A stretch of 64,000 bases of DNA, from NCBI RefSeq assembly GCF_001996005.1, contig NZ_MUFB01000002.1, positions 146,667-210,666 on the forward strand, read 5' to 3'. This DNA is from Salinivibrio siamensis (GTDB lineage Bacteria > Pseudomonadota > Gammaproteobacteria > Enterobacterales > Vibrionaceae). This document shows positions 37,770 to 49,084 of this stretch, piece after piece (positions within the stretch are counted from its first letter, which is position 1; each line of letters starts with the position of its first letter). Below the pieces are notes generated by a model that searched no databases, was not told where the DNA came from, and worked only from the letters and a program-made list of their open reading frames with translations. Both the position numbers and the translations under genes were made by a program.

Positions 37770-37802
37770 AAGCAGCGGGTGAAAGCTCGCTGCTTTTTTT
37801 TT
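37770..37802 (+). terminator. Terminator of rpe-gph-trpS
   Basis: Stem AAGCAGCG (37770-37777) with CGCTGCTT (37788-37795), extendable by A-T pairs, 10-nt loop, and nine T residues. The A run before it makes it potentially bidirectional. Confidence 0.92.
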
Positions 37803-37860
37803 AACATAACTGAACCAGCTTCTCACTTCTAATTACTTCATCAATAATCGCTGATTCCGG

Positions 37861-37876
37861 TGCGATTCATATCACG
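37861..37876 (+). promoter_or_regulatory. Candidate CRP site upstream of the nuclease gene
   Basis: TGCGA-6 bp-TCACG matches four of five positions in each half of the CRP consensus (TGTGA-6-TCACA). It ends 73 bp before the start codon. A loose GTCATA element at 37875-37880 recalls a PhoB half-site but lacks a good second unit. Confidence 0.45.
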
Positions 37877-37948
37877 TCATATCCTGTACCTATCATGAAT
37901 AATACACTCGATTTTCGAGTAAACACTCAATTACGTGAAGGAACAGGT

Positions 37949-40291
37949 ATGAAAAAGCCAATGATGTGGTCACCGCTTGCGCTGGTAATGGCGGGGATTG
38001 CACTGCCCGCGGCGGCGACAGCGCCACTGACCGAGAGCTACCAATGTGGGGTGACGACCCCGACCCCCATTTATGACATTCAAGGTGATGGCGCGCGGAG
38101 CCCGCTCGTCCCTGATGGCAAATACAGTTCTGACAAAACCTATGCCGTAAAAGGCGTGGTGACGGCTGTCACCCAAGGCCTCTATAAAGGGGTCTGGATT
38201 CAAGATCCGCAAGGAGATGGCAACCCTGCCACGTCTGACGGGTTGTTTGTCTATTTGCGTGACGCGCAACGCTTAGCGTTGGCGCCCGGCGATACCCTTT
38301 GTGCCAGCGGTAAAATTAAAGAGTACTACGGGCATACCCAGCTAGGCGTCACGGATGGACAGGTGGCAAAAGGGCCTTACCAAAGTGATGTGCTACCCAC
38401 TGCCATCCGTGTGAGGGCAGAAGAAACCCTTGATCAGGCACTGGAGCGCTATGAAGGCATGAAGGTGACCATGGACGCTGACAGTGAATTAGTGATCACC
38501 CGTAACTTTGGTTTTGACTACGATGCGTTCCGTAACAACATGGTGTTATCGCATCAGGCACCTTTGTATAAACCGACACAATTGTATCCAGCATTAACAC
38601 CAGGCGCTGCGGCGTTGGCAGAGAAAAATGCCCAAAACCAGCTTTATATTGAAACCGACCAGAAAGCGAAAGATGGCGAGATCCCGTACTTCCCTGGCCT
38701 CGATGCTGAGCAAGGATATTTGCGGATTGGCGATCGCATCGAACGGTTGAGTGGTGTGCTGGGCTATAGCTACAGCCAGTATCGTCTGGTGGCGACTAAC
38801 ACGATCACCGCTGGGGATATTGTGCATCGCAATGACCGTCAACCGGCGCCTAAGACGGTACCTGGCACAGATATTAAGGTCGCGAGCATTAATGTGCTTA
38901 ACTACTTTACTAGCGCCAGTGCGGTCGGTGGCCCACTCAATGTGACCTGTGAAGATCAAGCCGACGCGGATGCGAGCCGTGGCTGTAATCGTGGCGCAAA
39001 AACCGCGGCTGAGTTTGAACTGCAACGCTCGAAAATCGTTAACGCATTGACGGCAATGGATGCTGATATCGTTGGGTTGATGGAGATTGAAAACAACGGC
39101 TTTGCAGCGGGTAGTGCCATTGATGATCTAGTGACTCAACTCAACGCCCAGTTTGCTGACCCCCGTGATCACTACCAATTTGTTGAACCGAGTGAGGCGG
39201 AGAAAAATCAAGGCGCTTACTTTGGCTCTGATGCCATCATGGTAGGCATGATTTATCGTCCTGCGACAGTGGCATTAGCAGGCAATGCCCAGGCTATCCC
39301 AATGCCCGAGCAGCATATCAGTGGCGAAAGCCCAGACGGAGAAACCAAGGCACTCGACAAATACCAGCGTGATAGCTTGATCCAACGCTTTATGATTAAT
39401 GATCAGCCTCTTAGTGTGGTGGTGAATCACTTCAAATCAAAAGGCTCGGGCTGTTATGAAGATTGGGTTGCCGGCGAGTTTGATAGTGAAACGGCTGACC
39501 TGCAGGGCCGTTGTAATGAGTTCCGCGTCTCGGCGGCGGTGGCATTACGTGACCGATTAAACACCGTAGAGGGTGATGTCCTGATCTTAGGTGACTTGAA
39601 TGCGTACGCGCAAGAAGATCCTGTTCGTGTGCTGACGGACTATCAGCGTCGCGAGGGTCAGCGCGATATTCTTACCGCTGCGGGCACGGAAATTCGTGGT
39701 GTGCCTATGCATGCGACCGGCCAACCCGTGGAAGAAGGATTGGGGTATACCAATTTGGCCACCGACTGGTTAGGGGACAAAGCCTATTCGTATTCATTCT
39801 CTGGAGAGCTGGGTGCGTTAGATCATGCTTTGGCCAATGCCAGCTTGGCAAGCAAAGTGGTTGGCGTAGAAGAGTGGCACATTAACTCGGTAGAAAGCAC
39901 GCTGTTTGAATATAGCCGCCAGTATACGGGTGATTTGGTGAAATCGGACAATGCGTTCTCATCCTCCGACCACGACCCTGTCTTGATCTCGCTTGACTAC
40001 CCAGAGCCTGTGGTGCCGGTTTCTGTGACCGTGAACAATCGCAGCATTTTACCGATTGTGCCGCTGCTTAACGGACAGAAAAGCCCGGTTCATGCGTGGA
40101 TGAAATGGCGCGCGACGCGCACGTTCAACCAAGCCAGCCCTTTGGTGCAATCCTTGGCGTTAAGCGCAGATGATCGTATTGCGGTTGCGGTGAAAGCCTT
40201 GGGGTTGTTCCCTGTATACTGTGGCAGTGCCCCCGCTGATACACCGATGACAGTGACATACACTGGCTTTCGCTGTCAGTTAAATCGTTAA
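37949..40291 (+). CDS. xds: Secreted endonuclease of the ExeM/NucH type (Xds-like)
   Basis: 780 residues with a signal peptide (MKKPMMWSPLALVMAGIALP, cleavage after AAA). An OB/lamin-like region (about residues 50-170) precedes an endonuclease/exonuclease/phosphatase domain (about 305-680) with IKVASINVLNYF, the catalytic Glu in VGLMEIENNGF, NHFKSKGSGC, ILGDLNAY and SDHDPVLIS. In V. cholerae the equivalent Xds degrades extracellular DNA in biofilms and nutrient use. The ATG at 37949 follows AAGGAACAGG; an upstream in-frame ATG at 37895 would bury the signal peptide. The last 100 residues (after about 690) contain two cysteines and match nothing I know. Its place between trpS and pabA is as in Vibrio. 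Confidence 0.88.
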   Translation: MKKPMMWSPLALVMAGIALPAAATAPLTESYQCGVTTPTPIYDIQGDGARSPLVPDGKYSSDKTYAVKGVVTAVTQGLYKGVWIQDPQGDGNPATSDGLFVYLRDAQRLALAPGDTLCASGKIKEYYGHTQLGVTDGQVAKGPYQSDVLPTAIRVRAEETLDQALERYEGMKVTMDADSELVITRNFGFDYDAFRNNMVLSHQAPLYKPTQLYPALTPGAAALAEKNAQNQLYIETDQKAKDGEIPYFPGLDAEQGYLRIGDRIERLSGVLGYSYSQYRLVATNTITAGDIVHRNDRQPAPKTVPGTDIKVASINVLNYFTSASAVGGPLNVTCEDQADADASRGCNRGAKTAAEFELQRSKIVNALTAMDADIVGLMEIENNGFAAGSAIDDLVTQLNAQFADPRDHYQFVEPSEAEKNQGAYFGSDAIMVGMIYRPATVALAGNAQAIPMPEQHISGESPDGETKALDKYQRDSLIQRFMINDQPLSVVVNHFKSKGSGCYEDWVAGEFDSETADLQGRCNEFRVSAAVALRDRLNTVEGDVLILGDLNAYAQEDPVRVLTDYQRREGQRDILTAAGTEIRGVPMHATGQPVEEGLGYTNLATDWLGDKAYSYSFSGELGALDHALANASLASKVVGVEEWHINSVESTLFEYSRQYTGDLVKSDNAFSSSDHDPVLISLDYPEPVVPVSVTVNNRSILPIVPLLNGQKSPVHAWMKWRATRTFNQASPLVQSLALSADDRIAVAVKALGLFPVYCGSAPADTPMTVTYTGFRCQLNR

Positions 40292-40298
40292 CCAATAA

Positions 40299-40329
40299 GC
40301 GTCGTCCCTAGCTCACGCTAGGATGACGC
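40299..40329 (+). other. Long hairpin after the nuclease gene
   Basis: GCGTCGTCCCTAGC (40299-40312) pairs with GCTAGGATGACGC (40317-40329) with one bulge and one G-T pair, 4-nt loop. No T-tract follows, so it may protect the 3' end or need Rho rather than act as a standard terminator. Confidence 0.6.
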
Positions 40330-40383
40330 CCTATAAGCACTGTGTTAGCATCATGCCGGTTTTCAATCGCATGGCCGCGCACA

Positions 40384-40959
40384 GTGCTTCTTATCATCGA
40401 TAACTACGACTCGTTTACCTACAACCTGTATCAATACTTTTGTGAATTGGGCGCGTCTGTTTGCGTCAAACGCAATGATGCGATTAGCTTGGCGGAGATA
40501 GAGGCGATGGCACCCACGCATATCGTGGTTTCGCCAGGCCCGTGTACCCCAGATGAGGCTGGGATCTCGCTGGCGGTGATTGAGCACTTTGTGGGAAAGA
40601 TCCCCTTGTTAGGTGTCTGTCTGGGCTACCAAGCCCTAGCACAAGTATTTGGTGCTAAGGTGATACGCGCGAAGGCAGTGATGCATGGTAAAACCTCGCC
40701 CGTTGATCACGAAGGACAAGGTGTCTTTGCGCATTTGCCAAGCCCGCTTACCGTCACGCGATATCACTCCTTAGTGGTGGATCCACACAGCTTACCTGCT
40801 TGTTTGATGGTAACAGCGACCACCACGGAGGCGGATGGACGTGAGATCATCATGGGGTTAAAACACCGAGAACTCGCGGTGGAAGGGGTCCAATTTCATC
40901 CAGAAAGCATCCTCACCCAAGAGGGACATGCGTTACTGGCTAACTTTCTCCAGCAATAA
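40384..40959 (+). CDS. pabA: Aminodeoxychorismate synthase glutamine amidotransferase subunit
   Basis: Supplies ammonia from glutamine for 4-amino-4-deoxychorismate (folate pathway); may also serve anthranilate synthase. 191 residues from a GTG at 40384: [18 protein letters not shown], the oxyanion motif [11 protein letters not shown], the nucleophile cysteine in GVCLGYQAL near residue 78 and the catalytic His/Glu in VQFHPESIL near 170. GTG is preferred because it aligns with E. coli PabA; a longer frame adds 14 unrelated residues. No good ribosome site is visible. Neighbouring argD follows across 368 bp. Confidence 0.92.
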   Translation: MLLIIDNYDSFTYNLYQYFCELGASVCVKRNDAISLAEIEAMAPTHIVVSPGPCTPDEAGISLAVIEHFVGKIPLLGVCLGYQALAQVFGAKVIRAKAVMHGKTSPVDHEGQGVFAHLPSPLTVTRYHSLVVDPHSLPACLMVTATTTEADGREIIMGLKHRELAVEGVQFHPESILTQEGHALLANFLQQ

Positions 40960-41327
40960 AGCCGACAGGATAAAGGCGCGACAGTTTAAGCGCCATTACC
41001 TCGGGGCATCCCAGTCGCGCCCACTATTACACACTATTGCACAAAATGGCGATCTTTATCACTAATTTTACATTTCGCGATTTTTGACTGCCTTATCAAT
41101 GGCTGCAACCTTATGCAGCCTGGGTGTTGTCTCCCTTCAGTCTTGCCTATTTGGCATCATAGCATTGCTCGCTCTGCGCTTCTCTCTGCTCACAGTTTAT
41201 GCATAACTATCTCTGTAAACTGCATAAGATCGGTTACCCTGCTGAAAACAAAACATAATCTGCTATTGCCGCGGTTAAAATAATGTAAATACTATGCGTC
41301 ATAGATAAAACACAGAAGGATTGAGTG
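40960..41327. other. 368-bp pabA-argD gap with candidate regulatory sites
   Basis: Contents: a 7-bp hairpin GGCTGCA/TGCAGCC (41101-41120); a weak CRP-like site GGCGA-6-TCACT (41048-41063); and two TGCAT half-sites at 41200 and 41221, exactly 21 bp apart, the spacing of paired ARG boxes, but with poor second halves. A gene with both biosynthetic and catabolic roles downstream could plausibly be under ArgR and CRP. No coding frame is supported. Confidence 0.4.
41266..41295 (+). promoter_or_regulatory. Candidate promoter of argD/ast
   Basis: TTGCCG (41266-41271) and TACTAT (41290-41295) with 18-bp spacing resemble a sigma-70 promoter starting near 41302, giving a short leader with AGAAGGA before the ATG. 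I did not see a sigma-54 type -24/-12 element (GG-N10-GC) of the kind that drives E. coli ast. Confidence 0.45.
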
Positions 41328-42545
41328 ATGACAATGGAGCACAAAGTAGAACGTAAACTCTTCGATGAAGTCATGGTGCCATGTTACAACCCAATGCCGA
41401 TGATCCCAGATCATGGTAAAGGGTCGCGCATCTGGGATCAGGAAGGTCGGGAGTATATCGATTTTGCCGGTGGTATCGCGGTGAGCTGTTTAGGCCATTG
41501 TCATCCGGTAATGGTGGATGCACTGACCGAACAAGCACAGAAGCTGTGGCACCTGAGTAATGTGATGACCAATGCCCCTGCGTTGCGCCTTGCTAAACGC
41601 CTCACCGAGCTTTCCTTCGCCGACCGCGTGTTTTACGCGAACTCAGGCGCCGAGGCGAACGAAGCCGCACTGAAACTGGCGCGTCGCTGGGCAAAAGAAG
41701 AGCACGGCGAGCACAAAAGTGAAATCATCGCGTTCACCAAAGGTTTCCACGGTCGTACCTTCTTTACCGTCACGGTAGGGGGACAGCCCGCTTATTCCGA
41801 TGGCTTTGGCCCCAAGCCTGGCGATGTGACCCACCTTCCCTACAACGACATCGCCGCATTGGCCGACCATATCTCCGATCGCACCTGTGCGGTGATGATG
41901 GAGCCATTGCAAGGTGAGGGCGGCATCGTGCCACCGGAGGCAGGCTTTTTGCAGGCCGTGCGCGAGCTGTGTGATAAGCACAATGCGTTGTTGATTTTCG
42001 ACGAAGTCCAAACCGGTAATGGCCGTACTGGCACCTTCTATGCCTATCAAGAATCAGGGGTCGAGCCGGACATTCTGGCGACGGCTAAATCATTAGGTGG
42101 CGGGATCCCCATTGGTGCCATGCTTACCACCGAACGTCTCGCGGCACATATGAAACCAGGCGTTCACGGCTCTACCTATGGCGGCAACCCACTGGCATGT
42201 GCCGTGGCAGAAGCGGTGGTCAATGAAGTGACCAAGCCTGAAGTCTTAGACGGTGTGATTGAGCGAGAGCAATGGTTCCGTGACGGTTTAGAAGCGATTA
42301 ACGATAAGTACGGTATCTTCAGTGAAGTCCGTGGCAAAGGCTTGCTACTCGGTGCGGCACTGAACCAAGACTGGGAAGGCCGTGCCCGCGATATTTTGGT
42401 TGCCGCGGGTGAAGAAGGCCTGTTGGTATTAGTCGCCGGCCCAAATGTGGTGCGTTTTACCCCCTCATTGGTGATTACCAAAGCTGATATTGAAGAAGGG
42501 ATGGCACGTCTAGAGCGCGCGATTGCGAAGGTCGTTGCAGGATAA
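41328..42545 (+). CDS. argD: Acetylornithine / succinylornithine aminotransferase
   Basis: PLP class III aminotransferase, 405 residues. In biosynthesis it makes N-acetylornithine; in the AST catabolic pathway it deaminates succinylornithine (AstC). Motifs: [15 protein letters not shown] near residue 105, [14 protein letters not shown] near 222 and the Schiff-base lysine in [15 protein letters not shown] near 251. The ATG at 41328 is seven bases after AGAAGGA. Because it heads the astA-astD unit and no second copy is in this window, a dual ArgD/AstC role is likely. Confidence 0.93.
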   Translation: MTMEHKVERKLFDEVMVPCYNPMPMIPDHGKGSRIWDQEGREYIDFAGGIAVSCLGHCHPVMVDALTEQAQKLWHLSNVMTNAPALRLAKRLTELSFADRVFYANSGAEANEAALKLARRWAKEEHGEHKSEIIAFTKGFHGRTFFTVTVGGQPAYSDGFGPKPGDVTHLPYNDIAALADHISDRTCAVMMEPLQGEGGIVPPEAGFLQAVRELCDKHNALLIFDEVQTGNGRTGTFYAYQESGVEPDILATAKSLGGGIPIGAMLTTERLAAHMKPGVHGSTYGGNPLACAVAEAVVNEVTKPEVLDGVIEREQWFRDGLEAINDKYGIFSEVRGKGLLLGAALNQDWEGRARDILVAAGEEGLLVLVAGPNVVRFTPSLVITKADIEEGMARLERAIAKVVAG

Positions 42546-42574
42546 GCGACCTCATACACTCGGAGGGATTTGAG

Positions 42575-45080
<2,506 letters not shown>

Positions 45081-45090
45081 GGAGAGCAAC

Positions 45091-45882
45091 ATGGACAGTG
45101 GCCAAGCGTTATTCGACAAACTGTGGCAGGACTACATCAACCGCCTGTGCCCTTCGGCACATAAGGTGCATGCCTTATTAGAGGAAGGGCAACCTTTGAT
45201 CAATGATCATATTGCCTTACGGACATTTGGTTTGCCTAAGGTTGGACTAAAGGTACTCGCGCGTCCATTTCTCGCCTTGGGGTATCAGCAAAAAGGTGAC
45301 TATACCTTTGAAGCGAAAAAGCTCAATGCTTGCCATTTTGAGCACCCCGATCCCTTGATGCCGAAAGTCTTTATCAGTGAGTTGATGGTCGAGCAATGCT
45401 CGCCCGCGCTTCAGGCGATTGTTGAGAAGCTGGTGGCACAAGTTGATGCGTCGTCACTTACAGGCAGCGATTTTCTCCATCAGGGCCGCCTATGGGATAT
45501 TGATTGGGCAACCTATCAAACGCTTGCCGAAGAGAGTGAATATGCGTCTTGGGTGGCGGCACACGGTTATGGTGCGAACCATTTTACCGTGAGTGTGAAT
45601 CAGCTGAATGCGCATGATGATTGCCTCTCGGTGAACAACCGATTGCGCGATAATGGCTTTGCGATTAACGAGTCAGGTGGGGAAGTCAAAGGGGATGCAT
45701 CTGTGTATCTGGAGCAATCCTCCACCATGGCTGACCGCGTGCCCGTTACTTTCTCCGATTGCACGCAAACCATCCCGGGTGGCTTTTACGAGTTTGCTAA
45801 GCGGTATGTGTTGCCCAATGGTGAACTCTACCAAGGTTTTGTGGCTGCTTCGGCAGACAAAATCTTTGAAAGCACCCATTAG
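45091..45882 (+). CDS. DUF1338 family VOC-type metalloenzyme, last gene of the ast cluster
   Basis: 263 residues. NDHIALRTFG near residue 35 and GYGANHFTVSVN near 155 contain conserved histidines, and the glutamate in FISELMVE near 93 is a further candidate ligand. The family includes HglS/YdcJ, Fe(II) 2-oxoadipate dioxygenase/decarboxylases that make 2-hydroxyglutarate in lysine catabolism; this protein is the short version and its substrate is unknown. It starts 10 bp after astD with an AAGGAGAGC ribosome site, so it is co-expressed with arginine succinylation genes. A role on a succinylated or 2-oxo acid intermediate is inference. Confidence 0.8.
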   Translation: MDSGQALFDKLWQDYINRLCPSAHKVHALLEEGQPLINDHIALRTFGLPKVGLKVLARPFLALGYQQKGDYTFEAKKLNACHFEHPDPLMPKVFISELMVEQCSPALQAIVEKLVAQVDASSLTGSDFLHQGRLWDIDWATYQTLAEESEYASWVAAHGYGANHFTVSVNQLNAHDDCLSVNNRLRDNGFAINESGGEVKGDASVYLEQSSTMADRVPVTFSDCTQTIPGGFYEFAKRYVLPNGELYQGFVAASADKIFESTH

Positions 45883-45914
45883 TGCGTCACGCATTGCTTA
45901 TCGACATCATGGGA

Positions 45915-45945
45915 AAAGGGAGCGTGTGATACGCTCCCTTTGTTT
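45915..45945. terminator. Bidirectional terminator after the ast cluster
   Basis: Perfect 11-bp stem AAAGGGAGCGT/ACGCTCCCTTT with a 5-nt loop between convergent genes. The plus side continues GTTTTA, the minus side TTCCC after a T run, so both directions are partly served. Confidence 0.8.
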
Positions 45946-45951
45946 TATCGT

Positions 45952-46818
45952 CTATTGAGCCTCGATGTCGAGCCAAAACGTGTCTGGAATCGCTTGTGTT
46001 TCGTTGCTTAAATGCGGGTTGTCGACTCGGATGACAGTACGCTCACCAATGTTCGCCTTTTCAAAGGTTTCCTTAACTAAAGGGGCATTATTGAAAAACT
46101 CGATAAATGATCCGTCTTGATACGCCGCTTCAAAAGCGCCATTTAACATCTCGGCGACGTCAGCATGTTGCGGAGACACAAACAGGAACATTGGGAAGCG
46201 ATAGATCAGCATCAGGTGTGGGTCAACTAACAGATTACCGTATTGCGGCCGCTCGGCTAATTCACTAAAAGGCTCAATCAAGGCACGAGGGAAGAGATCG
46301 GCCCGGCCCGTATCAACCACTTTGAAAATGTTTTCAAAGCTCGATATTTCACGTACGCGAAATCCCGCTGAGTTAAGCACCTTGACGTCGGCCCAACCTT
46401 GTCCCTGAATCATAGTCAGAGACTGCAAGTCACTCGCGCTACTTATCTGAGCAAGTTGGGGCTCGGTGGCTTGGTTGGTAATAAACAGGCGGTGGCCGAG
46501 TAAGCCACGAAACACGGGATAGCGAACGGGGATCAATTCAGCTTCCAGCGTACGGTCGGCACCAAGCCAGTCGACGGTGAGCTTGCCTTGCTTGAGCATT
46601 TCCACCTTACGAGATTGAGAGCCAATTTGGCCGTCAAAGGCTTGTAAGGTAACAGATCCTCCCGACTTTTCGGCAAGAAACTCGATGAGCTCAATGGCAT
46701 AGAGATCAAGCGCCGAGCCGGCGCGTGGCTCGGGGTGGACAATCGTCGTATTGGACGCAGCATGGACTGAAAACACAGAGAGCGCGAAGGCGGTGAGGGT
46801 AACCATGAGTTTTTTCAT
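45952..46818 (-). CDS. Orphan periplasmic solute-binding-like protein
   Basis: 288 residues with a signal peptide MKKLMVTLTAFALSVFSVHA. The rest resembles the type 2 periplasmic-binding fold (SBP family 3-like): EMLKQGKLTVDWLGADRTLE, LTMIQGQGWADVKVLNSAGF and a C-terminal lobe with MFLFVSPQHADVAEMLNGAF. No permease or ATPase gene lies nearby and no sensor domain is attached, so it may be a stand-alone binding protein rather than part of a transporter. The ATG at 46818 is eight bases after AAGG. Ligand unknown. Confidence 0.7.
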   Translation of the reverse strand: MKKLMVTLTAFALSVFSVHAASNTTIVHPEPRAGSALDLYAIELIEFLAEKSGGSVTLQAFDGQIGSQSRKVEMLKQGKLTVDWLGADRTLEAELIPVRYPVFRGLLGHRLFITNQATEPQLAQISSASDLQSLTMIQGQGWADVKVLNSAGFRVREISSFENIFKVVDTGRADLFPRALIEPFSELAERPQYGNLLVDPHLMLIYRFPMFLFVSPQHADVAEMLNGAFEAAYQDGSFIEFFNNAPLVKETFEKANIGERTVIRVDNPHLSNETQAIPDTFWLDIEAQ

Positions 46819-46900
46819 AAACGACACCTTGTTAATTTTATGTTAACCATGTCGTTTTGAGTGTAGAAGCAATCCGCGTGCTTGCCAGATAATGGAGATA

Positions 46901-46927
46901 AAAAAAACCGACGCCAGGGCGTCGGTT
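46901..46927 (-). terminator. Terminator of crp
   Basis: Stem 46906-46914 with 46919-46927 (core CCGACGC/GCGTCGG); read leftward it ends in seven T residues, 23 nt after the crp stop. Confidence 0.92.
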
Positions 46928-46949
46928 GGTGATACAGAGAGCGGCGCGA

Positions 46950-47582
46950 TTAGCGTGTGCCGTATACCACGATGGTTTTACCGTGTGCGGAAATGAGGTT
47001 TTGCTCTTCCAGCATTTTAAGGATACGTCCCACTGTTTCGCGTGAGCAGCCAACGATTTGGCCAATTTCCTGACGGGTGATCTTAATCTGCATACCATCA
47101 GGATGCGTCATGGCATCAGGCTGCTTCGCCAAGTTCAATAGGGTTTGCGCAATGCGCCCTGTGACGTCCAGGAAGGCAAGATCCCTCACCTTTTGGCTCG
47201 TTACCTGCAAGCGGCGCGCCATTTGTGAGGACAAGCGCATCAAGATATCAGGATTCACTTGGATAAGCTGGCGGAACTTTTTGAATGAAATTTCTGCCAC
47301 TTCACACGGTGATTTGGCGCGTACCCAAGCAGTGCGCTCTTGGTCTTCTTCGAAAAGCCCGAGCTCACCGATGAAGTCACCTTGGTTAAGGTAAGACAGG
47401 ATCATTTCCTTGCCTTCTTCATCTTTGATCAGTACGGCCACAGACCCTTTCACGATGTAATACAAGGTCTCCGCCTTTTCACCAGCATGGATAAGCGTGC
47501 TTTTCGACGGATACTTATGAATATGACAATGTGAAAGGAACCACTCGAGTGTAGGGTCTGTTTGAGGTTTTCCTGGAACCAT
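46950..47582 (-). CDS. crp: cAMP receptor protein CRP
   Basis: Global regulator of carbon use, 210 residues, nearly identical to V. cholerae and E. coli CRP. The cAMP-binding pocket includes [11 protein letters not shown] (Glu in the GELGLF motif near residue 72) and RTAWVRAKS; the C-terminal helix-turn-helix is [20 protein letters not shown] near 168-187. Leftward, single gene with its own terminator. The upstream gap to prkB (about 250 bp) contains a 15-bp palindrome (47604-47618) and a weak CRP-like site at 47781-47796. Confidence 0.98.
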   Translation of the reverse strand: MVPGKPQTDPTLEWFLSHCHIHKYPSKSTLIHAGEKAETLYYIVKGSVAVLIKDEEGKEMILSYLNQGDFIGELGLFEEDQERTAWVRAKSPCEVAEISFKKFRQLIQVNPDILMRLSSQMARRLQVTSQKVRDLAFLDVTGRIAQTLLNLAKQPDAMTHPDGMQIKITRQEIGQIVGCSRETVGRILKMLEEQNLISAHGKTIVVYGTR

Positions 47583-47603
47583 ATAACTTATTTCCTCTGC
47601 ATG

Positions 47604-47618
47604 TGTTGCCCGGCAACA
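47604..47618. repeat. 15-bp palindrome in the crp leader
   Basis: TGTTGCC-C-GGCAACA, perfect symmetry, centred 29 bp upstream of the crp start. It could be an operator or, in RNA, a short hairpin with almost no loop. No known regulator is matched. The remaining 47619-47831 shows only a weak CRP-like site, CGTGG-6-TCACG, at 47781-47796. Confidence 0.4.
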
Positions 47619-47831
47619 ACGTCCTATCTTTGTCTGAGGGGTAACCCATCAGATCATTGCACAGAATACGAAGTCTGAACGCGGGCTACAAGCTCACTGT
47701 ATGTTAACAAGAGTGTATCTTTTTTTGTTGGTGATTTCTTGATTTTGATCTAGGCCAACCGCCTAAAAAACTGGCAAAAACGTGGCTAAGATCACGGCTT
47801 GAGAAGTAATACATCATGAATGCGCTACGCC

Positions 47832-48701
47832 TCAGCCAATCTTGCCTTTTTCTATCAATTGCTGGATCAATGGACGTATGATCAATTCCATTGCAAAGCC
47901 CATTTTTCCTCCCGGCACCACTAAGGTGTTATGGCGCGACATAAACGACCCGGTGATCATTTGCAACAGATAAGGGAAGTCGACGTTTTTCATGCCACGA
48001 AAGCGGATCACCACAAAGCTTTCATCCAAAGACGGAATCCCTTTGGCATTTAATGGGTTTGAGGTATCTACCGTGGGAACGCGCTGAAAGTTGATATGGG
48101 TGCGAGAAAACTGCGGGGTGATATAGTGCAGATAATCATCCATTGAGCGCACAATCGAGTCGGTCACCGCTTCACGAGAATGGCCTCTATCGCGCGTATC
48201 ACGGACAAATTTTTGAATCCACTCTAAGTTGACGATGGGGACCATACCAATCAAGAGATCGACGTGCTGCGCAACGTTGACGTCACCGTCGACCACGCCG
48301 CCGTGCAACCCTTCGTAAAACAATACATTGGTATTGTCGGCCAAGTCTTGCCATGGCGTGAAGGTACCAGGCATTTGGTTATAGGGCACCGCTTCATCAA
48401 AGGTATGTAAGTAGCGGCGGTACTTCCCGGTGCCTTGGTCACCATATTCACGAAAAAACTGTTCCAGCCGAGGGAAGTCGTTGGCGGTGGGGCCAAAATA
48501 GCTGATATGTTTACCTTGCTCACGCGCTTTACGGATCTCGACGTCCATTTCGGGACGGGTAAAGCGATGAAAACTGTCCCCTTCTAGCCAGGCCGCTTTG
48601 ATGTTCATCATTTGGAACATCTTTCGGAAGGCTTCCGAGGTGGTGGTGGTGCCGGCCCCTGACGAGCCGGTGACCGCAATAATTGGATGTTTAGCCGACA
48701 T
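47832..48701 (-). CDS. prkB: Phosphoribulokinase-like protein PrkB
   Basis: 289 residues, the same length as the E. coli homologue. P-loop GSSGAGTTTTSEAF near residue 12, YFGPTANDFPRLEQFFREYG near 70 and FYEGLHGGVVDGDVNVAQHV near 128. The family resembles the Calvin-cycle kinase but no RuBisCO is near, and its substrate in heterotrophs is unsettled. The start MSAKHPIIAV matches E. coli; an ATG five codons upstream is rejected. Leftward with yheU behind it, the conserved crp-prkB-yheU-yheT order. Confidence 0.92.
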   Translation of the reverse strand: MSAKHPIIAVTGSSGAGTTTTSEAFRKMFQMMNIKAAWLEGDSFHRFTRPEMDVEIRKAREQGKHISYFGPTANDFPRLEQFFREYGDQGTGKYRRYLHTFDEAVPYNQMPGTFTPWQDLADNTNVLFYEGLHGGVVDGDVNVAQHVDLLIGMVPIVNLEWIQKFVRDTRDRGHSREAVTDSIVRSMDDYLHYITPQFSRTHINFQRVPTVDTSNPLNAKGIPSLDESFVVIRFRGMKNVDFPYLLQMITGSFMSRHNTLVVPGGKMGFAMELIIRPLIQQLIEKGKIG

Positions 48702-48757
48702 GACGCGCCCTGTCATTCAGTCTGAATTTGTATCGCGATACGGCGAGTACTGCGATG

Positions 48758-48976
48758 CTAGGATCCGAGTGCTGCTTTACGACGAATATCCACTGTCTCG
48801 TGCAACTCAGAATACACAATCACGGCTTCTCCGGATTGCAGTTGTTGGCGAACGTCCTCCACTTTTTGTGCAAAGCTGACTTCTTGCTCACCATAATCGG
48901 TTCCTTCCCGTAACACAAAATGCTCAATTAAACCTGTGAGTGTCTCGTCGGGAATCGATTGCCATGGAACCATCAT
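48758..48976 (-). CDS. yheU: YheU (UPF0270) protein
   Basis: 72 residues with the family signature [20 protein letters not shown] followed by REGTDYGE and SELHETVDI, as in E. coli YheU. Function unknown. Either of two adjacent ATG codons (48976 or 48973) may start it; AGGTG lies in front. It sits between yheT and prkB with no terminator seen, so they may be co-transcribed. Confidence 0.92.
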   Translation of the reverse strand: MMVPWQSIPDETLTGLIEHFVLREGTDYGEQEVSFAQKVEDVRQQLQSGEAVIVYSELHETVDIRRKAALGS

Positions 48977-49084
48977 ACTACATCACCTTTTATCGATCTC
49001 AGGATGGCATGCTAGGGTGCCTGATGTGAATGTTGTGAATTGGCTCGCATTTTACCCGATCATTCCGCGTAATGCAGTGGTTCT

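Noticed and set aside
37873..37894. Possible PhoB box before the nuclease gene
   Set aside because: Only one GTCATA-like unit is good; the second 11-bp repeat does not match.
38594..39025. 143-codon minus-strand frame
   Set aside because: Shadow within the secreted nuclease gene.
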